Positions 44,789 through 53,303 are shown, counted from the stretch's first letter. The stretch: DNA of 64,000 nucleotides from Pseudacidovorax intermedius (GCF_001476815.1 NZ_LDSL01000096.1:1-64000); one strand, 5' to 3'. Program-made: numbers and translations. Notes: generated by a model from the sequence alone, not told the origin.

Positions 44789-45196
44789 TCAGCACTTCGC
44801 TCTCTTAGCCTTCACGCGCGGATCTGTCCCGATCACGTGGCCGCCGCTTCGGGTGAAGCAGACGCCGTCGGCACAGTGGTACTTCGGATCCTTCAGCACC
44901 TCAATGGGCGCATCGCCGATCTCGCAGCGCAGTTCAGGGAAGTTGAATTCGGCGTAGTTCTGCGCGCGGGTGCTGGTGTTGTACCAAACGCCTGATGAAC
45001 CTGTGCGTACCTCAATGGGATAGATCGGATAGCGCAGGTCCGGGGTCCACCCCTGGATCTGCACCTTCATGGCACTGCGATCGATCTGATGCGCCACCGC
45101 GTCGGGGTTGGTTGTTGGATCCCTGCTCGGGCCCGCCGCCCACGTGGCGCTGCAAAGCGCCAGCGTGAATGCAAGTGTTGAGATGGCTGCTTTCAT
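44789..45196 (-). CDS. Secreted hypothetical protein
   Basis: 135 residues with a clear signal peptide (MKAAISTLAFTLALCSATWA-AG). The mature part has four cysteines (ELRCEIGD, YHCADGVCFT and the C-terminal Cys), likely disulfide bonded in the periplasm. GGAGGAAACGCAGC before the ATG is a good ribosome site. The family is not recognised. It is first on the left of the minus-strand element genes. Confidence 0.75.
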   Translation of the reverse strand: MKAAISTLAFTLALCSATWAAGPSRDPTTNPDAVAHQIDRSAMKVQIQGWTPDLRYPIYPIEVRTGSSGVWYNTSTRAQNYAEFNFPELRCEIGDAPIEVLKDPKYHCADGVCFTRSGGHVIGTDPRVKAKRAKC

Positions 45197-45235
45197 GCTG
45201 CGTTTCCTCCTGAGGTTGTGTTGAAGCGCTTTGCG

Positions 45236-46399
45236 CTAGCGTTGAAAAAACTGTCGAGCCTGGGCCGACCGATGGTTCTGATCACTGCCTTCCACAATGC
45301 CCCGAACGATCTGGCGCAGGTTGCGCACGGCCTGCGGTTCCTGCAGCCGCCCGTTGAGCGCATTGCGGTCTGAAGGAGGCTGCTCTTCCTCGAAGCACTC
45401 GATGGCCAACTCGCACAGCGATCCGGTGTCGATCAGGAACTGAAAGGCTCTCTGCGCCTTGCCAGGATCCTGGATGGCTGCGCCGGCGGTCGAGAAGAAC
45501 TCGGCCAGCTCTTCCCGGTTCAGGACCTCTTCCCCAAGTTCGTTCTCCAGCGGCTCCATCAGATCCGATAGCTGTAGCACCCGCTGCCTGGCGATGCTGA
45601 AAATCTCCTGGCAGACCACCGGGTTCGTCCAGGGTGTGTCCGACTGCTGCGCCCGTCGCATCATCTCGGCCGTTTGGGCAGGCGAACTCGCCGCCGCATG
45701 CCGGGCCAGCAGGAACTCGCGGACCACGGCGAAGACCTGCATCAGTTCGCGCTTCTCGCAGAAGTTGCAGTCCACAATGGCGCCGCCATTGACGAGCACC
45801 TTGGTGCCTCGCACCTCGACCTCGCGGACGTCCTCCCAGAACCGTCGCTCCGCAGACGAACCCAGCTCCTTGAAGTGGATGCCTTCCTCCGTGAGCGCGA
45901 GGCCTTCCTTGCCTCCGCCAAAGACCGTGGCATCGATCAGCACCAGCACCTTGTCGTTGCCTTCACCGAGCACGAAGCTGCTGCCGGCGCCGGTCAGCTT
46001 CTTGGGCGGGATGTACGGCGTCACGTAGATCCGGGTGAACGTCGCACCGCGAAGCCGCCGCTGCAGCAGATCGTTCAACGAGACCTTGGGTGGCGCTGGT
46101 GCAGATGCGGACGCCGCGGCCCGGGCAGCGGCAGAGTGCCGCGGCTCACGGGCCGCGCTGCCTTGGGGCGCCTCCTGCTCGACCTGACTGGCGTCATACC
46201 GCTCCCGAGTCTTGGCGTTGGAAAGCACCGCATACGCCTCGTTGACCCGCTGCATCTGCTGCGTCGCCCAGCTCACCGTGGCCTCATCGGCCTGCGGGTA
46301 CTTGTCCGGGTGGTACTGCGTACGCCGAGCCCGGTAGGCGAGGTCGATCTCCTGATTGGATGCCGTGGGCCGGACGCCCAGCACGTCGTAGTGGTTTAT
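45236..46399 (-). CDS. J-domain protein with PH-like domain
   Basis: About 387 residues. The N-terminal J domain is complete (NHYDVLGVRPTASNQEID, then YHPDKYP with the HPD motif, ending AKTRERYD), so it should stimulate an Hsp70. After a linker rich in Ala/Pro comes a domain with DATVFGGGKEGLALTEEGI, resembling a bacterial PH-like fold, then a charged C-terminal region. No ATG, GTG or TTG lies in frame just before the J domain: the codons there are CTC-ATA-AAC, and no ribosome site is visible. The start given (ATA at 46399) is therefore a guess. The upstream lipoprotein's terminator-like hairpin lies directly before it. Confidence 0.75.
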   Translation of the reverse strand: MNHYDVLGVRPTASNQEIDLAYRARRTQYHPDKYPQADEATVSWATQQMQRVNEAYAVLSNAKTRERYDASQVEQEAPQGSAAREPRHSAAARAAASASAPAPPKVSLNDLLQRRLRGATFTRIYVTPYIPPKKLTGAGSSFVLGEGNDKVLVLIDATVFGGGKEGLALTEEGIHFKELGSSAERRFWEDVREVEVRGTKVLVNGGAIVDCNFCEKRELMQVFAVVREFLLARHAAASSPAQTAEMMRRAQQSDTPWTNPVVCQEIFSIARQRVLQLSDLMEPLENELGEEVLNREELAEFFSTAGAAIQDPGKAQRAFQFLIDTGSLCELAIECFEEEQPPSDRNALNGRLQEPQAVRNLRQIVRGIVEGSDQNHRSAQARQFFQR

Positions 46400-46402
46400 G
46401 AG

Positions 46403-46462
46403 GCAAAAAAAGAAGAGAGATGAAGCGCGCCCACCCCCCCGGACGAACCGGGAGGGGCGGGC
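46403..46462 (-). terminator. GC-rich hairpin followed by T-run, end of lipoprotein gene
   Basis: On the minus strand, GCCCGCCCCTCCCGG, a TTCGT loop and CCGGGGGGGTGGGC pair into a long stem with wobble pairs and one bulge (46429-46462). A T-rich tail with seven T follows, 10 bases on. It starts six bases after the lipoprotein stop, and fits a rho-independent terminator. Confidence 0.6.
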
Positions 46463-46467
46463 GGCCT

Positions 46468-46797
46468 TTATGACGGCGCGTAGAGCTTGGCGCAGGTACT
46501 GGAGTCGTAGACGTCCAGCAGCGCACGGGCCTGACCGGAGGGACTCAGCTTGTGCAGCGCCAGGTCGTCGTCCAGGCGCTGCGCCATGCGGCTCATGTTG
46601 ATGTTGCTGACATCCTTGGTCTCGACCAGCACGGCGAACCGAGTCATGGCCATGGCGGCCTCGGCCGGGCGCGCCATCATGGTCGCCACCTTGGCGCATT
46701 TGTAGGCCTCGTAGAAGCGGCGCTCGTCGCTGGAGCAGCTGGCCACGAGCAGTGCCGCCGAAGCGAGCGCTGTGACAGGAGAAAAAGCGCGTCGCAT
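46468..46797 (-). CDS. Small lipoprotein
   Basis: 109 residues from ATG 46797. The signal sequence ends in the lipobox LVAS-Cys21, so the protein is lipid-anchored. The rest is helical and charged (FYEAYKCAKVATMMARPAEAAMAMTRFAVL). No family recognised. It follows a small membrane protein gene by eight bases, and both may belong to an envelope function of the mobile element. Confidence 0.7.
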   Translation of the reverse strand: MRRAFSPVTALASAALLVASCSSDERRFYEAYKCAKVATMMARPAEAAMAMTRFAVLVETKDVSNINMSRMAQRLDDDLALHKLSPSGQARALLDVYDSSTCAKLYAPS

Positions 46798-46805
46798 GCC
46801 GCCGC

Positions 46806-47015
46806 TCACCGGTAGATCAGAACGATGGCCCCGATGATCAGCAGCAGCACGACAACGCCCATGAAGGCGCCCAGGGCGGGGAACATGGTCAGAGGCCAGA
46901 CGAGCGCCTTGCCGAAGGCGAAGGCAGCGCGGTGGCCGTCCACGAGAACAAAGTAGGCCCAGAAGAGCAGGCCGATGGCGCCGTAGCCGGAGAAGATTTT
47001 TCCTTTGAGAGTCAT
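46806..47015 (-). CDS. Small inner-membrane protein (69 aa)
   Basis: Two hydrophobic helices (GYGAIGLLFWAYFVLV and GAFMGVVVLLLIIGAIVLIYR) with short polar ends. No family recognised. It has no Shine-Dalgarno sequence, since the minus-strand sequence before the ATG is pyrimidine-rich. The spacing to the lipoprotein gene supports it as a real gene. Confidence 0.6.
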   Translation of the reverse strand: MTLKGKIFSGYGAIGLLFWAYFVLVDGHRAAFAFGKALVWPLTMFPALGAFMGVVVLLLIIGAIVLIYR

Positions 47016-47165
47016 GGTGGTGGAGGTGAAGTGAAGGGTTGTTGACGGAAGCGAGAAGAGGACAGAGACCGGGAGTGGGCGCGCAGAAAGACCAGCCTTT
47101 CTTTGACTTTAAATGGTACCTAAACACAGTGTATTCAAACGCAACAGCGCTGGACCATCGGCGCG

Positions 47166-47498
47166 ATGCCAGCAGTCAAGCCACCCTCAAAGACGTTGCG
47201 CGAGGTGTTTGCCCGCAACGTGCGGCTCGTGCGGGTCAGCAAGGAGATGTCGCAGGAGGCGATGGCGGCGGAGGCGCAGCTGGACCGCACCTTCATCGGC
47301 TCGCTGGAGCGGGGGGAGCGCAACATCTCGATCGACAACATCGAGCGTCTGGCCAAGGCCATCGACACGCTGCCGCACGAGTTGCTCGATCCCGCGCTGC
47401 CGAAACTGCGCGGGCTGGACGAGACGGCGACGCGCGCGCCCCGCAAGGCGCGTGTCTATCCGGCTGCGCGTCGACCGCGCGCTAAGCCGGCGGAGTAG
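47166..47498 (+). CDS. XRE-family helix-turn-helix regulator
   Basis: 110 residues. The HTH_3 domain (about 11-68) reads LREVFARNVRLVRVSKEMSQ, EAMAAEAQLDRTFIGSLERG and ISIDNIERLAKAI. The C-terminal tail is basic (RKARVYPAARRPRAKPAE). It is the only plus-strand gene in the element block, and lies between the small membrane genes and the recombination module; it probably controls the element. Confidence 0.92.
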   Translation: MPAVKPPSKTLREVFARNVRLVRVSKEMSQEAMAAEAQLDRTFIGSLERGERNISIDNIERLAKAIDTLPHELLDPALPKLRGLDETATRAPRKARVYPAARRPRAKPAE

Positions 47499-48123
47499 GG
47501 CGGCGCTCCAGGCAAAGCGTGCCTTCCACCTCGACCGCGAGCGCCAGGCCGTCGATGCCGCGGTAGGCCAATGGCAGCTTCAGCGGGTTGGCGCGTGGGC
47601 CCAGCGTCAGACCCGAGCCAGGCAGCAATTCCAGCCGGCAGTTGTAGCCCGTGCCCCAGGGCGTGGCGAGTAGCGCATCCAGCAGCAGAAGCGCCCGAGG
47701 GCGTTCCTGCCGGCCGGTGAGCCATTCCTCGCCTGTGACCAGCGCCCCGCGCAGGCCGTCCTGGTGACGCACGCAGACCAGCATCACCCGGAAGGCGCAG
47801 GTGCTGAGGCGGGGCAATCCCTTTTCCCAGCGGCAGTCGAGCTCCGGCAGCCAGCGCGCTGCCAGTGCCTGAACGCTGTCTGGGTTGGACGGATCGATGA
47901 CGACGTCGCTTGGCGGGCGCCGCGGCGGCAACGCCAGGCAGGCGGTCGCGGCGCTCAGCAGACCCCGGATGGCGTCGGCTTCGTCAACGTGTTCCTGCAG
48001 GCGAAGGCGGTTCCGCTGGGGATCTGCAGGACGCTCCAGCGCCAGCATGGTGTCGAAGCGCAGGCCAGGGAGGTACCGGTGCAGAACCTGCGCTGGCACC
48101 TGATCAGGCCGTTGGCTGTCCAT
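47482..48123 (-). CDS. Hypothetical protein of the recombination module
   Basis: 213 residues from ATG 48123, overlapping the upstream gene by 20 bases. Leu/Arg-rich, no signal peptide, no recognised domain. Segments such as GVRHQ-free FRVMLVCVRHQDGLRGALV and LLLLDALLATPWGTGYNCRL look like a compact alpha/beta fold. Its fixed place behind the gp3-like gene suggests an accessory DNA-handling role. It converges with the XRE gene, and the two overlap by 17 bases. Confidence 0.7.
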   Translation of the reverse strand: MDSQRPDQVPAQVLHRYLPGLRFDTMLALERPADPQRNRLRLQEHVDEADAIRGLLSAATACLALPPRRPPSDVVIDPSNPDSVQALAARWLPELDCRWEKGLPRLSTCAFRVMLVCVRHQDGLRGALVTGEEWLTGRQERPRALLLLDALLATPWGTGYNCRLELLPGSGLTLGPRANPLKLPLAYRGIDGLALAVEVEGTLCLERRPTPPA

Positions 48124-49069
48124 CCGGTGCCTCCGACTGCGTGAGCAGTCGATCCATCCGCGCAGCCAAAGAAGGTGCCTGCGTTGGGTCAGAACGGCTG
48201 GTGCTGAAGCCACGGGTGGTCGACGCATCCGGGTAGAACTCGTCCACCACGGCAGCGCCGTCCTCCTGCGACTCCTCGAACGCCCCGGCGGCGAAGCCAT
48301 CCCGTGCTGCCTGGTCCAGCGCGTCCTGGTCGAAGCCCGCTTCCTCGCGCTGGCGCCAGATTGCCTGTCCGGCCTCCAGCGTCTGCGCCAGGCTGCTGCC
48401 TGCCCGCACCGTGAGGTCCACGTAGTAGATCGGCGTGCGGTGCGAGCGTGTCGTGGACTTGCCGCGCAGGCGCAGTTCCAGTGCAAGCGCGGACAGGTGT
48501 CCGCCCGACAGTGCCTGGAAGTACTTCAGGCGCGCCGACAGCGTCCGGATGCTGTTGAAGCCCGTGGTGCGGAAGATGAACGAGCCCAGCTCATCCTCGT
48601 CACCGATGCGCACGTTGAGTCGCCCGTAGGGCTTGCAGCCCGACTTGGCGCCCAGCTCGCAACCCTCTGGCGCAGGGCAGGGCAGAGCCTGGATGCCGGA
48701 CGGTGTGGCCCGCTTGCAGCTCTGGCCGTTGCCGACGCACAGCGGCCGGCCGGTGGCCCGGTCGAAGACGCTGTAGTTGGCGCGCAGGTTGAGGTCCGGA
48801 TCGTCGAAGAGGAAGCGCACCGGGATGGCTCGCAGCTTGGCCTCCTTCTTGGCAGGCTCCTTGTCGGCGTCAGCCTTTGAGCCTTCCGCAAGCTTTGCAC
48901 GCAGTTGCTGGTCCAGCGGGTGCAGCACCCAGCCGTCCTGGCGCTGGACCTGTGTGGTGATGGTGAATTCGTCGTCCCTCTCGGGCAGGCGCTTGCCGTC
49001 TTTCATGACGACCTTGCCGATGGCGATGCGCCCGATGACGGGCGGCGTGAGTGCCAGTCCTTTGAGCAT
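48104..49069 (-). CDS. Phage gp3/RDF-like protein ('hydrolase or metal-binding protein')
   Basis: 321 residues from ATG 49069 (AAGGACCCCAC upstream). The layout matches recombination-directionality-factor-like phage/ICE proteins: IGRIAIGKVVMKDGKRLPE, then IPVRFLFDDPDLNL, a cysteine cluster (PLCVGNGQSC, LPCPAPEGCELG, SGCKPYGRLNV), then FRTTGFNSIRTLSARLKYF and LRLRGKST. The cysteines probably bind zinc. It lies between the YqaJ exonuclease and an unknown gene, as in many integrative elements. The exact role in recombination is not shown. Confidence 0.75.
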   Translation of the reverse strand: MLKGLALTPPVIGRIAIGKVVMKDGKRLPERDDEFTITTQVQRQDGWVLHPLDQQLRAKLAEGSKADADKEPAKKEAKLRAIPVRFLFDDPDLNLRANYSVFDRATGRPLCVGNGQSCKRATPSGIQALPCPAPEGCELGAKSGCKPYGRLNVRIGDEDELGSFIFRTTGFNSIRTLSARLKYFQALSGGHLSALALELRLRGKSTTRSHRTPIYYVDLTVRAGSSLAQTLEAGQAIWRQREEAGFDQDALDQAARDGFAAGAFEESQEDGAAVVDEFYPDASTTRGFSTSRSDPTQAPSLAARMDRLLTQSEAPDGQPTA

Positions 49070-49276
49070 GTGGGGTCCTTGGGAAGTTGAGGAAAGTTGT
49101 GGAAATCGAGGGAAGAGAACCGAGGGCCGCGGAACGGCCGCCTCGGAAACTCTGGAAAAGTCGGAAATGGCGGGCGCTGCCTTGCACAAGCCCGCCCCTT
49201 CAATCCGCTGGGGCGGGCCGCTGTGTTCCCTCGCGGCAGAGGGTTCGTCACTGGGCGGGCGGCGACGGGTGGGCTG

Positions 49277-49393
49277 TCAAAGCGGCTGACTGCGGCGCAG
49301 CGCCAGGCCGTAGCCCAGCACCACGCCGATCCCCAGCACGAGCGCATAGGCCGCCAGGAACTCCAGCGGGCTCGCACCGACGGTGGTGCTCAT
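49277..49393 (-). CDS. 38-residue membrane peptide coupled to the YqaJ gene
   Basis: ATG at 49393 overlaps the YqaJ stop as ATGA. The product starts MSTTVGASPLEFLAAYALVL and continues GIGVVLGYGLALRRSQPL, a single hydrophobic helix with a positive C-terminal end. The stop-start overlap and the clean transmembrane helix make it likely to be translated despite its size. Family unknown. Confidence 0.6.
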   Translation of the reverse strand: MSTTVGASPLEFLAAYALVLGIGVVLGYGLALRRSQPL

Positions 49394-50409
49394 GGCAGCT
49401 CCTTGACGGTGAAGCGGCGGGTGCCGGCCTTTGGGACGCCGTAGGTCGCCAGCAGCTCAGGGTGATCGGCCAGGAGCCGATCCACGTCCAGGGCTGTGCC
49501 GTCCTTGCTGCGCTTCCAGCGGACTTCGCCGCCGTCGAAACGGGCGACGGTGGCTTCACCCATGCGCTGCTGGATCCGCTGGCGCAGGATCTCCTGCTGC
49601 TGTTCGGCTTCGGCGATGGTCTGCCGCAGCGCCAGAAGGTCAGCGAACGCGCCGCCGAACTCCAGGTCGTCCGCAAGATCCAACACCGTGCCGCTGTCGC
49701 GGGGCCACAGCGCCTTGAGCGCCAGGGCCGCAGACTCCGACCCGTCCGCCGGCGGCGCCGTGTCCGTCTCCACGTGCCGCCAGAACCGCGCCTCCAGCTG
49801 GATCAGCTTCGGGATGAGTTCGTCATCGCGCTCGATCCGGTAGATGCGCAGCTCCTGCCCGCAGATCAGCACCGCCACGTCCGCCGCCTGCTTGCCAGTG
49901 ACGGCGAGCTGGTGCATCACCTGCAGCTGGATGTACTCGGGCACGCCGTCTTCCCAGAGACGTGCCCCGTGGTAGCCGGCGGTCTTGCACTCCAGGATCT
50001 GGACATCCGGCGCGCCCAGGACCTCGCGGTCCAGGTTCGCCAGCATCCAGGGGTGTTCCGGGTGCTGCAGCACAGCGTTGATCCGGCGCACCTTGTGCCC
50101 GGCGCGCCGGGTGTAGTGCGCCGCCACGATGGGCTCCAGCAACGTGCCCCAGTACATGGGGCTGGTCTCGTCGTTCGGATCCACCTTCGGCAGCTCGGCA
50201 TCGCGGCCGGTCTTGTCCAGCCACAGCTCCAGCGGTGAGGTGTACGGGCTCAGGCCGATGGCGGCCGCGGCGTCGGAGCCGCCGATGCCTTGCTTGCGCA
50301 TGTCGAGCCACTGGGCACGATCCAGCTTACGGAAGTCCTGCGGCTTCACCAAGCGCAGGGCAGGGCGGGCACGAGCCGAGGGCTCGCCCGCCCGATGGGC
50401 TTCTGCCAT
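49390..50409 (-). CDS. YqaJ-family viral recombinase/exonuclease
   Basis: 339 residues from ATG 50409 (AAGGAGAACCCC upstream). The lambda-Exo-like YqaJ nuclease motifs are present: GIGGSDAAAAIGLSPY (41-56), WGTLLEPIVAAHY with Glu92, the Asp127 region LANLDREV, and the LECKTAG motif with Glu140 and Lys142. It resects DNA ends for annealing-type recombination. The C-terminus is a coiled coil (EAEQQQEILRQRIQQRMGEA). It follows the DUF932 gene in the same orientation. Confidence 0.92.
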   Translation of the reverse strand: MAEAHRAGEPSARARPALRLVKPQDFRKLDRAQWLDMRKQGIGGSDAAAAIGLSPYTSPLELWLDKTGRDAELPKVDPNDETSPMYWGTLLEPIVAAHYTRRAGHKVRRINAVLQHPEHPWMLANLDREVLGAPDVQILECKTAGYHGARLWEDGVPEYIQLQVMHQLAVTGKQAADVAVLICGQELRIYRIERDDELIPKLIQLEARFWRHVETDTAPPADGSESAALALKALWPRDSGTVLDLADDLEFGGAFADLLALRQTIAEAEQQQEILRQRIQQRMGEATVARFDGGEVRWKRSKDGTALDVDRLLADHPELLATYGVPKAGTRRFTVKELP

Positions 50410-50494
50410 GGGGTTCTCCTTGGGTTGAAAGAAATGTTCAGAAAGAAGGAAGGCCAGCCGCCGCATCACCCCCGCCGCGCACCGACGCCCAGAA

Positions 50495-50536
50495 GCACAA
50501 AGCCCCGGTCCCTTGTGGGGAGCCGGGGCTTTGTGC
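50495..50536. terminator. Perfect 14-bp stem terminator
   Basis: GCACAAAGCCCCGG (50495-50508) pairs perfectly with CCGGGGCTTTGTGC (50523-50536). The loop itself can pair in part (TCCC/GGGA-like). It lies between the DUF932 stop and the YqaJ start and probably reduces read-through between them. Confidence 0.75.
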
Positions 50537-50608
50537 CGTCGGGATGCCGTGATGGCAGTGATCCGGGTCGTCGCCGGAAAGGTGGAGGGGATGAGGACTG
50601 CGGCATGT

Positions 50609-51574
50609 TCAGGCCACCAGTTGCAGGGCAGCGTCGAGGGCGCGCTGCTTGATGCCAGCGCCTTGGCCGAACCAGGCGCTGTCTAGGCGGTATTCCTGGC
50701 TGCGGGCTCGGCGTTCGTGGTCGACGTACTCCGTCACCGCGCACAGCAGGCCCCAGGCGGTTCCCTTGGCGGCCTGCAGCTCGGCGCCGCGGCCCTTGCC
50801 TTCGTAGAGCTCCTGCACCTTCTTGAGGGCGCGCTCGTTGGTCAGGGCCTGCGGCTCGGCATGGCCGTCCGCTTGGCACATGACCTTCAGGAAGTAATTG
50901 AGCGACTCGTGCGTCTTGACCTTGCGCTCGGACAGCGTCTTCATGCGGTACATGAAGGCATCCCAGCTGGAGACGGCGATGCCGAGTTGCTTCTTGACGG
51001 CCTGCGCGTCGAAGCTGGTGCTGTGGGGCACCTTGACGGCATTGACCGCGCCCTGCAGGGCGATGGACAGCGTGTTGTTGCAGACGACCCGGATGGTGGT
51101 GGGCGTGGCGGTGGTCGCCAGCGTACCGTCGCAGGACGTGGCCAGCAGGATGTAGCCCTTGACGGTGTCGTTGCCCTTGAGCGCCGACTCCTTGCCGGTG
51201 CGCGCCAGCGCCCAGAACTTGCGGCCGGCCTTGAGGACGCCGGCAGTCTCCAGCTCGAAACCGGAAACCTCGGTCAGGTCCCGGTAGAACTCGAGGACTT
51301 CGCGAGGCTGCACGACCTGGTAGCGGCCGCCGACGACGGACAGCGGGGCCTTGGTGTCGCTGCGGTAGAGCACCTTCTGGTCGTCGAAGGTCATGATGGA
51401 GCCGAGGGCGCCGGCCTGCTCGGCCATGTAGCGCACGGGCGTCTCGCAGATGGTCCAGTCCATGCCGGCCTGCTCGGCCCAGACTTCGATGGGCTGCTTG
51501 GGCGGCAACTGGTTGCCGAGTTCGTGCCAGGGGGTTTGGCCGACGTAGGCCATTTGTTGGAGGAGGTGTGCCAT
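50609..51574 (-). CDS. DUF932 family protein
   Basis: 321 residues from ATG 51574 (MAHLLQQMAYVGQTPWHELG). DUF932 hallmarks are TPWHELGNQL, LYRSDTKAPLSVVGGRYQVVQPREVLEF, GRKFWALARTGKE and NDTVKGYILLATSCDGTLAT with NNTL. These proteins are common on plasmids, phages and ICEs and are linked to recombination. AGGAGG is just upstream of the ATG. The gene is followed by a strong hairpin. Confidence 0.92.
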   Translation of the reverse strand: MAHLLQQMAYVGQTPWHELGNQLPPKQPIEVWAEQAGMDWTICETPVRYMAEQAGALGSIMTFDDQKVLYRSDTKAPLSVVGGRYQVVQPREVLEFYRDLTEVSGFELETAGVLKAGRKFWALARTGKESALKGNDTVKGYILLATSCDGTLATTATPTTIRVVCNNTLSIALQGAVNAVKVPHSTSFDAQAVKKQLGIAVSSWDAFMYRMKTLSERKVKTHESLNYFLKVMCQADGHAEPQALTNERALKKVQELYEGKGRGAELQAAKGTAWGLLCAVTEYVDHERRARSQEYRLDSAWFGQGAGIKQRALDAALQLVA

Positions 51575-51648
51575 GGGGTAAAGATGAAGTGGTGGGGGAA
51601 GGACGAGGAGTGATGAGGATGCGGGCGAGGAAACGCCCATCGCCGAGA

Positions 51649-52086
51649 TCACGCCCGGTGGTGCGAGAAGACGTGACCGCAGTTGAGGCAGCGGCAGTTA
51701 CTCAAGATGGAGCCATCAATGGCTTCGCCTAGCGCTGCGCCGACTGCGCAGCCAGCGATACCGCCGCTCAGTCCGCCCAAGATGGCGCCAGCGACGGCGC
51801 CGAGCGGCGGCATGGAAGGCACGGCCTCGACACCGAGGCCCATGCCGACGTGCGCACCAGCAGCGGCGCCCGAGAGCGCAGCGGACATGCCGCCGGCTGC
51901 ACCGGCCAAGGTGCCGATGGTGGCGCCGGTCCTCTTGCCGAGTTCGCGAGTGCATAGGCGCGGGGAACCGCAAGATGGGCAGACGGGCGCCGACGCGGTG
52001 TCGTTTGCAGCACGCTCGAACAGGGGCTCGTCGTCGTAGAGGTTTGAGGTGGATGGCATAGGCAGGGTCGTTGAAGAGGAGGCCAT
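51649..52086 (-). CDS. Zinc-ribbon/glycine-zipper protein
   Basis: 145 residues from ATG 52086, or 136 from ATG 52059 (MPSTSNLYDDEPL). A zinc-ribbon pair brackets the protein: CPSCGSPRLC near the start and NCRCLNCGHVF near the end. Between them lies a long Gly/Ala zipper (GTLAGAAGGMSAALSGAAAG, then AVAGAILGGLSGGIAGCAVG) that could insert in a membrane. Such proteins are small accessory genes of plasmids and ICEs; function unknown. Confidence 0.75.
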   Translation of the reverse strand: MASSSTTLPMPSTSNLYDDEPLFERAANDTASAPVCPSCGSPRLCTRELGKRTGATIGTLAGAAGGMSAALSGAAAGAHVGMGLGVEAVPSMPPLGAVAGAILGGLSGGIAGCAVGAALGEAIDGSILSNCRCLNCGHVFSHHRA

Positions 52087-52113
52087 GCTGCGTCGAGCAG
52101 CCGGCCAGACGGC

Positions 52114-52152
52114 AAAAAGCCCCAGCTCGCTTTGGAGCGAGGCGGGGGCTTG
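52114..52152 (-). terminator. Hairpin with TTTTT on the minus strand
   Basis: On the minus strand GCCCCCGCCTCGCTC, loop, GCGAGCTGGGGC then TTTTTGCC: a stem with wobble and a T-run. It lies just upstream of the zinc-ribbon gene start, so it would end a transcript coming from the right (no gene is left there) or act as a leader attenuator. Confidence 0.5.
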
Positions 52153-52159
52153 GCGAAAG

Positions 52160-52755
52160 CTAGGCAATTACGGGCGCCTGCTCGTCAACAACATATGTGG
52201 TTGAAAGAATCTGGGATCAGCGAGAGGTGCGTTGGCGGACAGCTATGCAGCGGAAGTAGACCTTCGGGCTACCCTCCAGACCAGCCGGTTCCGGCCAACT
52301 GCGGTCAGTGCGGCTTGAGCATCGCCGCGCGCGTCAAGCTGTTGCGCCCACTCGAGGATGGAGCGGTCTTCGAGTCAGGTAGCAAAGCACGATGAGTCGG
52401 CGCACTGGTCGGTTCACGCCCTTTTTTTGGCCCCTCGGCGTCGGACTGACTAAAGCAACCAGAGATCGCGGGCGGAGCAGCTGGGCATACATAGCGCCCC
52501 ACACTGCGTCGAACTGAGCGAACTGATCAAGGAAGGCGGCCCAGAGAAGGCCTCGCACAGGCACTAAAGCATCATTCCAAGTTTGCGCTTCCCTTAGGGA
52601 TGCTCTTCACCAAACGTTCCACCGCGCGCTGAAGCGGTTTGGAAGGCCTTTGTGTGGCGGATGACTGCACCGCATGGGTCTGTATGGTGAGCAATGGCGC
52701 GCGAGGTGGGGCCGAGAAGGCGCCCAGATCACCAGTTTCGCGGCTACATGGCCGC
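52160..52755. other. Gap before the IS5 fragment
   Basis: About 600 bases. No intact gene or recognised domain. A minus-strand frame ending at 52334 (VRGLLWAAFLDQFAQFDAVW) is protein-like for 40 residues, but its family is unknown. Probably scar sequence next to the truncated insertion element. Confidence 0.4.
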
Positions 52756-53200
52756 TCATGCCGTCGCCAGGCGCACCTCGGTCACCACGACTCGCCTGAC
52801 CATCCACAGATTGCTCAGCGCAAACAGCACCTTCAACTGCGCCGTGTTCTTCGCCAGCCCCCGATAGCGCACCTTCACATGCCCGAACTGGCGCTTGATC
52901 ACCCGAAACGGGTGCTCTACCTTTGCGCGCACGCTCGCCTTTATTCGCTCGATCTTGTCAGTCAACGCGGCGACCGCTTTGGTCGCCGGCTCCAGCGCTC
53001 GGCGCAGTCCCGGGCGCATCGCCACATGCCAGCGCACCTGTGCCTTCGCGTCCGGGCGCTTGTCTACGCCCTGGTAGCCCGCGTCGCCGAAGGCAAACTT
53101 CTCCTGCCCATGCAGCAGGCTGTTGCCCTCGACCACGTCGTTGACGTTGCCGGCGGTGCCCTTCACCGTGTGCACCAACCCCGAGTCGGCAGATGCGGAC
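52756..53200 (-). pseudogene. IS5-family transposase, C-terminal fragment
   Basis: About 145 residues of an IS5-type transposase: GLVHTVKGTAGNVND, AFGDAGYQGVDKR (a catalytic Asp) and KVEHPFRVIKRQFGHVKVRY (the catalytic Glu of the YREK-like motif). The N-terminal half with the first catalytic Asp is missing; the frame runs into unrelated sequence near 53200. It marks the right edge of the element-derived block, 100 bases before the next catabolic operon. Confidence 0.85.
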
Positions 53201-53303
53201 GCCAGCGCAGACAGCGCCGTTGACCGCGGCACTCCAAAAAATGTCTTCCCTTCCAAACAATATACTGTATGCTAATGCTCAATTTCTTTGATTTTGCACT
53301 GTC

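Noticed and set aside
53262-53270. ATACTGTAT palindrome before the acyl-CoA ligase gene
   Set aside because: Only nine bases and no good -35/-10 pair around it; too weak to call an operator or LexA box.
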